A DNA stretch of 64,000 bases, taken from CAVVVS01 sp963751355 (lineage in GTDB: Bacteria; Bacteroidota; Ignavibacteria; Ignavibacteriales; Ignavibacteriaceae). This document shows positions 45,867-55,302 of this stretch, in pieces. The notes under the pieces were generated by a model. The model saw only the letters and a program-made list of their open reading frames with translations, was not told where the DNA came from and searched no databases. Position 1 is the first letter of the stretch; each line of letters starts with the position of its first letter. The stretch is taken from positions 84,475 to 148,474 of the forward strand of contig CAVVVS010000131.1 in assembly GCA_963751355.1 (NCBI GenBank), written 5' to 3'. A program made the position numbers and the translations under genes.

Positions 45867-47001
45867 AAGCCCGTAAATAATAATTATCATAACCAATGAA
45901 TAATTTGTTCTGCCATAACACAGGAGATAATTTTGCATGTCCCGGTAAATCTAACGTTTTTACTATATTTCCTGTGTTTATATCGATGAAGACAAGTTTA
46001 CCCATATAATCCGGGGTTAACAGCATATTATTTGTAACCAAAGGGCTGGCGTTTAATATTCCCGGCAAATTGTTACTCCAGTTTTTTTCTCCTGTATTTT
46101 TATTTATTGAAAACAAACTGCCATTTAAATTACCGACAAATATACTTTCGTTGTTAAATACAGGAGTCATAACAATTCTTGCACCGGTATAAAATTTCCA
46201 CTTTATTTTGCCGTCAGTCAAATTGATGGCATAAAGATATCCATCATCATTACCGATATAGGCGACACCTTCCGATATGGAGGCACCGCTGTAAAAAGAT
46301 TTTCCTATTTTATTTCTGTACAAAATTTTTCCGTCTTTTTCTCCGACACAAATTATTTCTCCTTTGTCGTTACCAAAGATAATTTTATTACCGGAAAGCG
46401 CCGGCGAACTATGTGAGGCGGTATTTGTCTCCGTTTCCCAATTTTTTTTACCGTATAATCCGAATTTATATATGTTGCCGTTATCGGAATTAAATATTAA
46501 ACCGTCTTTAGATTTTATTATCTGGGTTAGTACTTTCCCCTCTATCTTTTCTTTTGCCAGCACAGTGCCTTCGGAGTAATCGTAGTAGTAAAGTTCAGAT
46601 TGATCCTTGTCTTCGGGAATAACAACATAAATAACGTAAAACTTGTTTATTACCGGAGTGGTGTAAACTGCACCTTTGTACTTTAGCTCGCCGATCTCTT
46701 TACCGGTATTAATGTTAAAGCAAAATACTCTTCCCGATAAATCGTTCACAAAAACGTATTTATTATAAACTGAAACCGATGAATTAGTAAATCCTCCATT
46801 TGCTTCATTTTCCCACAATAATTTAAGTGAGTCGGTAACAGTCTCCGGTATATAAAAATTACGGGAAGGCATTTTCCCGAACATCTCATATGGATTTTTA
46901 TCTAAAAAAACATCGGTTTTAATATATGAGGAACTGCATCCGATGTTGATGAAAACGGCAGAAAGCAATATTAAGTATTTAAATATTTTCAAAAATCCCA
47001 T
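45850..47001 (-). CDS. PQQ-repeat (BamB-like) lipoprotein
   Basis: A 383-residue lipoprotein with a lipobox ending FINIGC (about Cys22). The rest is a beta-propeller of PQQ-like repeats: VFCFNINTGKEIGEL, KIIFGNDKGEIICVGEKDGK, GYLYAINLTDGKIKWKF, GSLFSINKNTGEKNWS and KLVFIDINTGNIVKTLD. The architecture is that of BamB, which helps assemble outer-membrane barrels; here it sits 13 bases into the end of a gene for a barrel-containing protein. Membership in a Bam complex is an inference. Confidence 0.82.
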   Translation of the reverse strand: MGFLKIFKYLILLSAVFINIGCSSSYIKTDVFLDKNPYEMFGKMPSRNFYIPETVTDSLKLLWENEANGGFTNSSVSVYNKYVFVNDLSGRVFCFNINTGKEIGELKYKGAVYTTPVINKFYVIYVVIPEDKDQSELYYYDYSEGTVLAKEKIEGKVLTQIIKSKDGLIFNSDNGNIYKFGLYGKKNWETETNTASHSSPALSGNKIIFGNDKGEIICVGEKDGKILYRNKIGKSFYSGASISEGVAYIGNDDGYLYAINLTDGKIKWKFYTGARIVMTPVFNNESIFVGNLNGSLFSINKNTGEKNWSNNLPGILNASPLVTNNMLLTPDYMGKLVFIDINTGNIVKTLDLPGHAKLSPVLWQNKLFIGYDNYYLRAYEFVK

Positions 47002-49820
47002 CCAAAAAAGAATTGATAAAACAAACCTTTTTGAAAATCAGCAAAATTATTCTCAATTTTTTTGCCTACATCATATCTAAAAACAATTGCTCCGAGCAAA
47101 TTAATTCTAATACCGGCACCGACGCTTCCAAGCGTTGACTTATAATTTGTATCCCATGCATTCCCGGCGTCAAAAAACGTAGCACCTCTTATTCCGAAAA
47201 AGCCAAGATTTAAGAACGGGAATTTAATATTCAGCTCATCTATTAGAGGGAAGCGGTATTCAAAAGACGTTATCCACATTTTTTCGCCCCTAATAGACCA
47301 TCTTGGCCAGCCCCTCAAACTCCAGCTGCCCCCCATAAAATATCTGCGGGCCTCTTTCCCCTGGTTATAGAATAAGGCAGCCCTTACTGCAAAAGCACTC
47401 CTATAACTCAGTCTAAAATAGTGCCTGTAATCTGCAATGACTGAGAAATAATTAACGTTACTGTATTTAACATCTCCCGTGTATCCCAGTAAAATTCTTG
47501 CCCGTGTACCGTCCAGCGGACCTGTAGGGCCCCACAAAGAATTATCAAATACGTAAGATATAGAATTACTCATTAGCAGAGCTTTACGTTCAAGAATACC
47601 GCTTATTATTTGCTTATCGGAATTGGCTATAGAAACATCTGCCTGGATACGTGCAAATTTTGAAAGTGGAAAATTGAGTATGAAATACCCTCCGAAACTT
47701 CGTTCATAAAAATATTCTTGAGACTCTCTTATATCGTAGCGGTTTCCGCTGAAATGGAATACACCGTACCCGTAGTTTGTTCTCTGGGCTAAATTGATTC
47801 TCTGCAGCTCAATATTAAAACTTTTTAGAATATCGCTTTGTACTTGTGCTGTATTATAAATTAAAAAGTTGTAAATGTCATTGCTTAACAGATCACTTAA
47901 AGATAAAATTGCTCCGCCGCGTGTTCCAAATACCGGATCGGTACTCACCTGGCTTACTGCATAATCCAATGAGTATTTATTTTTATATTTATATTTTTCT
48001 TTTATTGAACCGGATTTAATAATGTCTGCGGTCCATTTCCCGCTAGCAGAATCTAACCGCATGGAAATTTGTTGCAAAGGATGTCCGGCTGCGGTGTCTT
48101 CCGAATTTTTATTTAAATTGAGTTCGTACAAATCCATAGCAAATTTTTCGAATCCTGCAAAAGCAATATGCGTACTATCAATAAACGACGGATCGAAAGA
48201 ACTCGTTATAAATCCCGTTACCCTGTTAATTCGATTTGAAAATTTACCGTTATGAATTTTTATTGACCATAAATTTCTTACTCCGTCAATCCCGGATGTG
48301 AAAAGAAGAAATTTTTTATCCGGCGAAATCCGTGGAGAATAATTATTTGTATTCAGGTAAGTGACGTAACTTATTTTGTGAGTCTTCAGTTCCAAAGCAA
48401 ATAAGTTGTACGTTTTTTTATATTCGCCTGCAGTTCTGTCGGAAGTAAAAATAATTTGATTATCATTTATTCCAAAACAAGGATCTCTGTCGTCATAATA
48501 ATCATTAGTTAAGCGAGTTAGTTTACCGCTTAAAATATTGTACATATAAATATCGCTGAAACCTTTTTGATCAACCGCTTGAAAAACTATGCTGTTACCG
48601 TCCTGTGAAAATTTTGGTGATGCAATTGATATAAGGTCACTATCTCCGAACGTTTTGAAGACTTTTCCCTCATTAGCAGAAAAGAAATGAATGACATCGT
48701 TAGGACCGGACTTTGTCACAAATGCAATTATCCCGTCTTTCGATGCATCTATGGAGGATTGGAATAAATGGAAGGCTTCGAATCTTTCAGATTTTTCACC
48801 TTGCAAAACAATTTCGGGTTTTATCTTTTCTTGATTCTTTACATTTATTTGAAGTCTGTAAAGAGAAGAATATCCGTCCCTGTTAGCCTCAAAATACAGA
48901 TAATCCTTTTTATCGACATGGATAAAAACCGGCGAAAAATTGAACCCGAACCCGGTTAATTTTTTAGATGCAAATTGAGGCGGGATTTCTTTTCCAAGCA
49001 ATGGATAATATTTTCTTTTTAGATAGAACTCCCATTGTTCGTCAATCTTTTTTATCGATTCTCCGAGTGTATGTTCTATTACTTTATTGAAACTTTGATA
49101 CATCCAAAAATTATTTAAAAATTGCATAACTTTTTCTGGACCGTATTTATCCGCCACATATGTCAGAAAATTTTGTCCCTCTTTATACATCTGGAAGGTA
49201 CCATTGATTCGATATATATTTTCAAGATTTACAAAATAATTATTAAGGACGGCATCCCGCATTACCATTCTGGCCTGCCCGTCTATTGTAGTGGAAATAT
49301 ATTCCGCTAATCCCTCGGTGAACCAAAGCGGAGGATATCTGTCGGATGATATTCTGTGGTCCTTTAAAATTCTGAAAAGTTTTGTAGTCATAAAAACATG
49401 CACAAGCTCATGCATGATAACATGCCGGAAATCATGCAGCGAACCAGAATAGGGTATCACAACCCTCCCCTTCATAAATTCAAAAAATCCGCCTACTCCT
49501 TCGGGGATAAAACCGGAGGTTGTATTTGTTTGCTCGAACTGATTGTGAGTATTATAAAATATAAGCGGGATGCGGTGAGTAATTATATAATCAAATTTTG
49601 ATTTGTATTCTGTAAAAGTTTCCTCTGCAATTGAAGCACCGATTGAAGCGATTTCCTCCATTTGACCGTAGTAATAAATGTCAAAGTGCTTTGTACGCAG
49701 AACTTTCCAATCAAATTTATCATACTGTACCTTATTTCTACCAAAGAAATATAGCTGAGCCGGTGTAATTCCGGTTAACAATATTATACAGACTACGATA
49801 TACTTTAATTGTTTAGTCAA
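46989..49820 (-). CDS. peptidase MA-like / TolB-like propeller / outer-membrane barrel fusion
   Basis: A 943-residue exported protein of three parts. Residues about 30-270: a gluzincin-like metallopeptidase with HELVH (His137, Glu138, His141) and WFTEGLAEY (Glu169) as third ligand. About 290-600: a TolB/WD40-like propeller (PKFSQDGNSIVFQAVDQKGF, YSPRISPDKKFLLFTSG). About 640-943: a surface-antigen (D15/BamA-type) barrel (GGSWSLRGWPRWSIRGEK, ATFFDAGNAWD), ending in a terminal Phe. The start is probably TTG at 49820 after a short AAAAGGG. A peptidase tethered to the outer membrane is implied; whether its face is periplasmic or external is unknown. Confidence 0.83.
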   Translation of the reverse strand: MTKQLKYIVVCIILLTGITPAQLYFFGRNKVQYDKFDWKVLRTKHFDIYYYGQMEEIASIGASIAEETFTEYKSKFDYIITHRIPLIFYNTHNQFEQTNTTSGFIPEGVGGFFEFMKGRVVIPYSGSLHDFRHVIMHELVHVFMTTKLFRILKDHRISSDRYPPLWFTEGLAEYISTTIDGQARMVMRDAVLNNYFVNLENIYRINGTFQMYKEGQNFLTYVADKYGPEKVMQFLNNFWMYQSFNKVIEHTLGESIKKIDEQWEFYLKRKYYPLLGKEIPPQFASKKLTGFGFNFSPVFIHVDKKDYLYFEANRDGYSSLYRLQINVKNQEKIKPEIVLQGEKSERFEAFHLFQSSIDASKDGIIAFVTKSGPNDVIHFFSANEGKVFKTFGDSDLISIASPKFSQDGNSIVFQAVDQKGFSDIYMYNILSGKLTRLTNDYYDDRDPCFGINDNQIIFTSDRTAGEYKKTYNLFALELKTHKISYVTYLNTNNYSPRISPDKKFLLFTSGIDGVRNLWSIKIHNGKFSNRINRVTGFITSSFDPSFIDSTHIAFAGFEKFAMDLYELNLNKNSEDTAAGHPLQQISMRLDSASGKWTADIIKSGSIKEKYKYKNKYSLDYAVSQVSTDPVFGTRGGAILSLSDLLSNDIYNFLIYNTAQVQSDILKSFNIELQRINLAQRTNYGYGVFHFSGNRYDIRESQEYFYERSFGGYFILNFPLSKFARIQADVSIANSDKQIISGILERKALLMSNSISYVFDNSLWGPTGPLDGTRARILLGYTGDVKYSNVNYFSVIADYRHYFRLSYRSAFAVRAALFYNQGKEARRYFMGGSWSLRGWPRWSIRGEKMWITSFEYRFPLIDELNIKFPFLNLGFFGIRGATFFDAGNAWDTNYKSTLGSVGAGIRINLLGAIVFRYDVGKKIENNFADFQKGLFYQFFFGWDF

Positions 49821-49889
49821 GGGGAAGGACCCTTTTTACTTCTATAAAATTTTCAATTTAAAGTAACCAATATTTAAGAACTAAAATTT

Positions 49890-49970
49890 TATCGTAGAGC
49901 TTGCTGAATACATTCCTTTCAGTAGTAGGAGTAACATCGGAGGGTCCTTGTTTCAGCTTGCTCTACGATA
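49890..49970. repeat. 81-bp inverted-repeat element with 19-bp arms
   Basis: TATCGTAGAGCTTGCTGAA (49890-49908) and TTCAGCTTGCTCTACGATA (49952-49970) pair at 17 of 19 positions around a 43-base centre. It lies between the isomerase gene and the peptidase fusion gene, both on the minus strand. There is no T-tract next to the long stem, so it is not a classic terminator; a MITE-like repeat or RNA hairpin is possible. Confidence 0.7.
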
Positions 49971-49987
49971 TAAATATTTAACACAGT

Positions 49988-51022
49988 TTAGGCTAACCTT
50001 TTCTTGAGTGTATTTATATTATCTATCTCAGTGGGATCAAACCCGCGTATAATTGCCAAATAATAGCTCACCCAATCACCTAAATACACTAAATCCATTA
50101 ATCTTAACTTAAAATCTAATTGGTCACTTTCAAGTGTAATAATTTCCACTTTGCGGGAGGCGACAAGTTCACTTGTAATCTCAAATCTTTTTTTTACCTG
50201 AGGGTGATAACTCGGATCTATAATATTAATAACTTTTGTTTGATATTGTTTCTCCGTAAATGATTCCCACCCGATTACTTCATTATGGTTCAGTTCGGGA
50301 ATAACATTGCTGAATGCATGAAGTTTGGAATTCTCATTAAATTGACATTTTAATCTATACCCGGCAGCTGATGTAATATCGGCAGCAGAATAAATAGTTG
50401 GGATGTACCCGGCAAGCTTTTCTGCATAGTTGTAAGCAGTATTATCTTCTTTTGAGTATTCTACTCCTTTATCTTTCCAAAGGGAAATAATTTGTTTTAC
50501 TATATCATCATGATTATCAATTAACTTAATTTCCTGCAATACTTTTAATAGAGAAAAGAAACTTAATCCTAAAGCATATCTCGGTTGAAATCCGGGTATA
50601 ACTTTTACCAGCGGCAGGTTGTTCTCCAAAGCAATTTGCTCTACTTTTCCACCTGTAGAGATGCAAATTATGGAGCAGTTTGTTTTAAGAGCAGACTGCA
50701 AAACCTCAATAGTTTCTTCCGTATTTCCCGAATATGAAGAAATAATCAACAAAGTATTTTCATTTAAAAACGAAGGGAGTGAATAGTTTCTATTCACAAT
50801 AAACGGAACCGGCAGTTCCGAACCGAGAAAATTTTGCATCAGATCGGCACTAATAGCCGAGCCTCCCAATCCACTCGCAACCACAGAAGTAAATTTATTA
50901 TCTTTAAGTGAACTTAAATCGAATTTATTATTCCACGCAAACTCTATTTGTTTATAAGTATTTATTAACACATCAAATTGATTCTGAGGATCATACTTGG
51001 AAACATACTCGCTTATTTTCAT
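49988..51022 (-). CDS. bifunctional phosphoglucose/phosphomannose isomerase-type SIS protein
   Basis: A 344-residue SIS-domain isomerase: ASGLGGSAISADLMQNFL and ISSYSGNTEETIE are the sugar-phosphate loops, and the C-terminal half (CQFNENSKLHAFSNVIPELN, HNEVIGWE) matches the bifunctional PGI/PMI family. Converts glucose-6-phosphate or mannose-6-phosphate to fructose-6-phosphate. It starts 7 bases after ptsI, last of a five-gene operon, linking sugar-phosphate metabolism to the PTS proteins. Confidence 0.85.
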   Translation of the reverse strand: MKISEYVSKYDPQNQFDVLINTYKQIEFAWNNKFDLSSLKDNKFTSVVASGLGGSAISADLMQNFLGSELPVPFIVNRNYSLPSFLNENTLLIISSYSGNTEETIEVLQSALKTNCSIICISTGGKVEQIALENNLPLVKVIPGFQPRYALGLSFFSLLKVLQEIKLIDNHDDIVKQIISLWKDKGVEYSKEDNTAYNYAEKLAGYIPTIYSAADITSAAGYRLKCQFNENSKLHAFSNVIPELNHNEVIGWESFTEKQYQTKVINIIDPSYHPQVKKRFEITSELVASRKVEIITLESDQLDFKLRLMDLVYLGDWVSYYLAIIRGFDPTEIDNINTLKKRLA

Positions 51023-51029
51023 GTTTAAC

Positions 51030-52796
51030 CTATATTATATTTCTTGTTCTGGTAATTGAATTATCTTTAAAAAACTTCTCTATTCTCGCAGAAATCTCTT
51101 TTTCGGTTGAATAAGAAAGGCACTCATCCGCAAGTTGTTTGGCATTTTTATACGAGATAGTTCTTATTATCCTTTTAGCATAAGGTATAGTAGAAGGAGA
51201 AATACTCAATACCTCCAATCCCAATCCAACAAGAAGCGGAATTGCAAGAGTGTCGGCAGCCATCTCACCGCATAGACTCACCATTTTCCCCTCCTTTTGG
51301 GATTCACTTATTATGTGATGTAACGTCCTGATGACTGCAGGATTAAATTCCTGGTATAAATCTGCAACAAGATCATTTCCCCTATCAACCGCAATTAAAT
51401 ATTGTATCAAGTCATTCGTTCCGATGCTTAAAAAGTCAACTTCGCGTGCAAAATGTTCGGCAAGTACGGCTGCTGACGGAACTTCAACCATAATACCTAT
51501 CTTCAAATCTTTATCGAATGAAAATTTCTCATGAATTAATTCCTTTTTACATTCTTCAATCAATGCTTTTGTTTCTCTCACTTCAAAAATTGTTGAAACC
51601 ATCGGAATCATAAATTGAATGTTTTTTTCTTTGCTTGCTCTTAACACTGCTCTAATCTGCGTTTTGAATAATAATTTATTTTCCAAAAGGAGACGGATTC
51701 CTCTTAATCCAAGGAAGGGATTTGGTTCGGTAAAATCTAAAAACTTAAATTTATCTCCTCCTATATCAAATGCCCTGATTGTGAGGATATCGGGATAAAT
51801 TCTTGAAGAAAGATTTGAATAGATTTTTGTTTGTTCATCTTCGGTCGGAAACTCGCTTAATTCATCTAGAATTTGCTCTGTACGGTAAAGCCCTATCCCT
51901 TTTGCGCCGTTTGTGATAACAATATCCATTTCACCGGTAACATCAACATTAGCCATCAATGAAATTTCTCTCCCGTCAGTAGTCATTGCCGGTACATCCT
52001 TTAATTGCAGCAATCCTCTTTGAAGTTCGGCTAATTTTTCGGCTTTTTCTGTAAAAAACTCCGATTGTTCTTCAGTGGGATTAACTATCACATACCCATG
52101 AAAGCCGTCAACGATAACCGAATCACCATCCTTAATTTTCGAAGTTGAACTATGTGTACCCACTACGGCAGGAATGTTTAATGACCTCGATACTATTGCA
52201 GCATGAGAAGTCAGTCCCCCATGGTCCGTCACGAAGCCCTTAACATTACAGCGCGAGAATAAAATTGTATCGGCAGGTGTAAGCATATCGCTAACAACAA
52301 TCATATTATTAGTAATTCGTGATTGCCATCTTTTTTTCTGCAGGTTACGTATAATTCTATTCTTAATATCTTCAATATCATGTGCTCTCTCTTTCATGTA
52401 TGATTCGTTTGAAATAATCATCATTTTCTGATATTTAGATATTTCATCGTCGACAATATATTCCGGCTGTCTTTTTTCGGTTTCAATTCTTTTTAAGATC
52501 TTTGATTTTAGAACAGGGTCATCTAATATCATTAATTGGGCTTCAAAAATAGCCGCTCTGGTGCCTTCAATTTTTTCCGAAGCTAACGCAAAAATTTTAG
52601 TTAACTCTTTTTTAGATTTACTAATCGCCTCCTCATAATTTATTAATGCATCTTCAACATTCTCTATCTTTCCATGATTAATTTCAAGTTTTTCCTTCGT
52701 AAAAAGATATACTTTTGCTATTGCAATTCCGGGTGCCGCAGCTAATCCTGAAATTTTATTTTCTGCTTCTTTATAAACTTGTTTGAAACTTTTCAC
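51030..52796 (-). CDS. ptsI: PTS enzyme I (phosphoenolpyruvate-protein phosphotransferase)
   Basis: A 588-residue enzyme I that transfers phosphate from phosphoenolpyruvate to HPr. The swivelling-domain His is in DHGGLTSHAAIVSRS (His198), PEP-binding motifs IRAFDIGGDKF and FLSIGTNDLIQYLIAVDR, and the Cys motif SLCGEMAAD. Full length. It overlaps ptsH by 4 bases. No enzyme II genes are in the window, so the phosphate acceptor beyond HPr is not visible. Confidence 0.95.
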   Translation of the reverse strand: MKSFKQVYKEAENKISGLAAAPGIAIAKVYLFTKEKLEINHGKIENVEDALINYEEAISKSKKELTKIFALASEKIEGTRAAIFEAQLMILDDPVLKSKILKRIETEKRQPEYIVDDEISKYQKMMIISNESYMKERAHDIEDIKNRIIRNLQKKRWQSRITNNMIVVSDMLTPADTILFSRCNVKGFVTDHGGLTSHAAIVSRSLNIPAVVGTHSSTSKIKDGDSVIVDGFHGYVIVNPTEEQSEFFTEKAEKLAELQRGLLQLKDVPAMTTDGREISLMANVDVTGEMDIVITNGAKGIGLYRTEQILDELSEFPTEDEQTKIYSNLSSRIYPDILTIRAFDIGGDKFKFLDFTEPNPFLGLRGIRLLLENKLLFKTQIRAVLRASKEKNIQFMIPMVSTIFEVRETKALIEECKKELIHEKFSFDKDLKIGIMVEVPSAAVLAEHFAREVDFLSIGTNDLIQYLIAVDRGNDLVADLYQEFNPAVIRTLHHIISESQKEGKMVSLCGEMAADTLAIPLLVGLGLEVLSISPSTIPYAKRIIRTISYKNAKQLADECLSYSTEKEISARIEKFFKDNSITRTRNII

Positions 52797-53059
52797 AATT
52801 CGTCAAATCCTCTATTAAAATAATCTACTATTTCATCTGCCGCTTCTTTTTCGTCTGGCCCATTAAATGTAAGATTTAATTCTGAACCGATTTCTGCTGC
52901 CAGAGTCATTACCCCAATTATGCTCTTTCCGTTAATGTTCATTCCGTCTTTCGATATATAGAATTCACATTGGTATTTTGCCGCCAATTTAACAATAGTT
53001 GCAGCGGGACGTGTATGCAAACCTGCTTTATTTACAATTTTAACTGTTTTTTCAATCAT
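52793..53059 (-). CDS. ptsH: phosphocarrier protein HPr
   Basis: An 88-residue HPr with the enzyme-I phosphorylation site His15 (KAGLHTRPAA) and the regulatory serine Ser46 (NGKSIIGVMTLAA), exactly at the positions known from Gram-positive HPr. Ser46 in a matching context suggests control by an HPr kinase, which is not in the window. It lies 5 bases after the prenyl synthase gene and is coupled to ptsI. Confidence 0.95.
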   Translation of the reverse strand: MIEKTVKIVNKAGLHTRPAATIVKLAAKYQCEFYISKDGMNINGKSIIGVMTLAAEIGSELNLTFNGPDEKEAADEIVDYFNRGFDEL

Positions 53060-53064
53060 TAATT

Positions 53065-54060
53065 TTATTTGCTTCTTTTTATTAGAGATTCAGCAATCCA
53101 GGTAAATAGCTCACGGTCATCCATTTTTTTCAAAATTTTAAGCGAACTCAAAGCCCGTTTTGTATATTTTTTAATAGCATATCTTGTATCTTCCAGGACA
53201 CCGAGATCGATATATATTTTTTTATATTTTGCTATTTCACTCTTTCTAATTCCTTTTTGTTCAATTATTTTCAACAATTCCTCTCTGTTTTTTCCTTCAG
53301 CTTTATTTAATGCTGTTAAAAACAGAAATGTTTTTTTGCCTTCTACCAAATCACCGCCAACAAACTTTCCGAACTCCGCTTCATCACCGGAAATATCTAA
53401 TAAATCATCATGTATTTGAAAAGCAATTCCTATATTTCTTCCAAAATTCGCAAGAGCCTTAATCTCTGCCGTTGTCCCACCTCCGATATATGCACCTACA
53501 CGACAGCACATTTCAGCCATTGCTGCTGTTTTTTTTCTTATCATTAAAATATAATCATTAATAGAAACGCTTTTTTGAGTCTCAAAATCTTTATCCATAC
53601 TCTGTCCTTCACACACTTCAACCAATCCCTTAGTAAAAGCAGAAAGAATTTTTTTAGAATTTCCGTTACAATCTTTCAATAAAAATTCATATGCTACCGA
53701 AAGCAAACTGTCTCCGACAAGTATTGCAGTATTGGTGTCATATTTTTTGTGTAAGGTTGGTTTGCCGCGTCTTTTATCCGCATTGTCCATTATATCATCA
53801 TGAACAAGTGTAAAATTATGTAGCAGTTCAACTGCTACCGACGCATTATAAGCCCGGGTAAAACTCTCGCCCACAGCTTTTGCGGAAAAAAGTACCAGCA
53901 AAGGACGCAGCCGTTTACCTTGTCCGGATAAGATATATGTGCCGGGTTCGTATAATGAAGCAGGCTTTCTATCCTGCAATGAATTTGCTAATCTTCTCTC
54001 TACTTTTTTTCTCTCACGTTCATAAAGAGAATAAAATTTATTGTCGTTTTCCCCTATCAA
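53065..54060 (-). CDS. trans-isoprenyl diphosphate synthase (polyprenyl synthetase)
   Basis: A 331-residue class I prenyl transferase. First aspartate-rich motif HDDIMDNADKRRGKPTLH, second FQIHDDLLDISGDE, with GKRLRPLLVL upstream. Makes a chain of 15-40 or more carbons from IPP; the residues before the first motif would set length and I cannot assign it. Overlaps the isomerase gene (fni) by 4 bases, consistent with a shared isoprenoid pathway. Confidence 0.9.
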   Translation of the reverse strand: MIGENDNKFYSLYERERKKVERRLANSLQDRKPASLYEPGTYILSGQGKRLRPLLVLFSAKAVGESFTRAYNASVAVELLHNFTLVHDDIMDNADKRRGKPTLHKKYDTNTAILVGDSLLSVAYEFLLKDCNGNSKKILSAFTKGLVEVCEGQSMDKDFETQKSVSINDYILMIRKKTAAMAEMCCRVGAYIGGGTTAEIKALANFGRNIGIAFQIHDDLLDISGDEAEFGKFVGGDLVEGKKTFLFLTALNKAEGKNREELLKIIEQKGIRKSEIAKYKKIYIDLGVLEDTRYAIKKYTKRALSSLKILKKMDDRELFTWIAESLIKRSK

Positions 54061-55103
54061 TATAGTTCTTCCTTTTTAATCAGTTTGTTTTTTCTAAGTT
54101 CCGTTAATTTTGATGAACCCGTTAGAAACATAATTTTATTAACGGTTTTAAACCAATCAATAATCATATTCTTAACTCCTTCGGCTCCATTTTGATTCAG
54201 TTGCTGCAATACTATTCGTGCAGATGCGGTAATGTCTGCTCCCAAAGCTAAAGCTTTTGCAACATTAAAAGCATTATTAATACCGCCCGATCCGATCAGA
54301 ACAAATTTATAATCTTTTTTAAGTTTTGATACTGTTCTAATACAGTAAGAAGTCGGCAATCCCCAATCCCAAAACTCGTTATCGGAATTTCCTTTATTTC
54401 TTAAAATCTCTACACCTGCCCAGCTGGTTCCACCGGCTCCGGCAACATCAATACCTCTCACTCCTGTTTCAAGTAATAACTTTGCAGCTTTGAATGATAT
54501 TCCGGCCCCCACTTCTTTTACAATTACCGGTATATTTAATTGTTTTACCAATTTTGTTAATTTCTTAATCAGTCCTGAAAAATTTGGTTCTCCTTTATCC
54601 TGTATTAATTCTTGTAGAGGATTTATGTGAATTACCAATGCATCAGCTTCAATAAGATCAATAATATTCTGCACTGGCTTAAACGATTTTAATAAAGCAA
54701 TTTGTGAGGCTCCGAGGTTCCCAAGCACAGGAATTTTAGGTGCATTCTCCCTTATAATTTTATATGTATGATGATATTTTTCATTTTCAAGTGCCTGTCT
54801 TTGGCTTCCCACCCCCAGGGGAATATTTAATTCCGATGCGACTGCTGCCAATTGAGAATTTATATTTTCTGCCTCCGAAGTTCCCCCTGTCATACATGAA
54901 ATTAGAAAGGGATAATTTATCTTTTTCTTAAAGAATTTTGTCTCAAATGAAATCTTTGAGATATCAACTTCAGTTATAGCAAAATGTTCAAATTCATATT
55001 TATCAAAACCGTTTGTCTTATTTTTAAAAGAGACTTCATTAGTCAAACATAACTCAATATGCTCTTTTTTTCTGTCTGATATTTTACCGGAAGTCTCTGG
55101 CAT
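54057..55103 (-). CDS. fni: type 2 isopentenyl-diphosphate delta-isomerase
   Basis: FMN- and NADPH-dependent isomerase of IPP and DMAPP. Of the family motifs I can see SCMTGGTSEAE, LGVGSQRQAL, VKEVGAGISF, DVAGAGGTSWAGVE and IGSGGINNAFNVAKALALGA. 348 residues, normal length. First gene of the operon fni, prenyl synthase, ptsH, ptsI, sugar-phosphate isomerase. The link of isoprenoid genes with the PTS is unusual but the spacing and overlaps make it clear. Confidence 0.93.
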   Translation of the reverse strand: MPETSGKISDRKKEHIELCLTNEVSFKNKTNGFDKYEFEHFAITEVDISKISFETKFFKKKINYPFLISCMTGGTSEAENINSQLAAVASELNIPLGVGSQRQALENEKYHHTYKIIRENAPKIPVLGNLGASQIALLKSFKPVQNIIDLIEADALVIHINPLQELIQDKGEPNFSGLIKKLTKLVKQLNIPVIVKEVGAGISFKAAKLLLETGVRGIDVAGAGGTSWAGVEILRNKGNSDNEFWDWGLPTSYCIRTVSKLKKDYKFVLIGSGGINNAFNVAKALALGADITASARIVLQQLNQNGAEGVKNMIIDWFKTVNKIMFLTGSSKLTELRKNKLIKKEELY

Positions 55104-55302
55104 AAGAATTTATCTTTTCAAGCTTTTATAAAAATAAATTTTGTGAGCAAAATATTAAATTTTCTGATAAAATTCTTTATGCTTGAAGTAATTGTGATTT
55201 ATGAATGCGTGAGGCTAGCCGATTGCAAAATATATTCACACGAATATTGAATACTTGAATATTCACTTCCAAAAAAATTAACGGTAGCGGTTAGAGGAAA
55301 AT

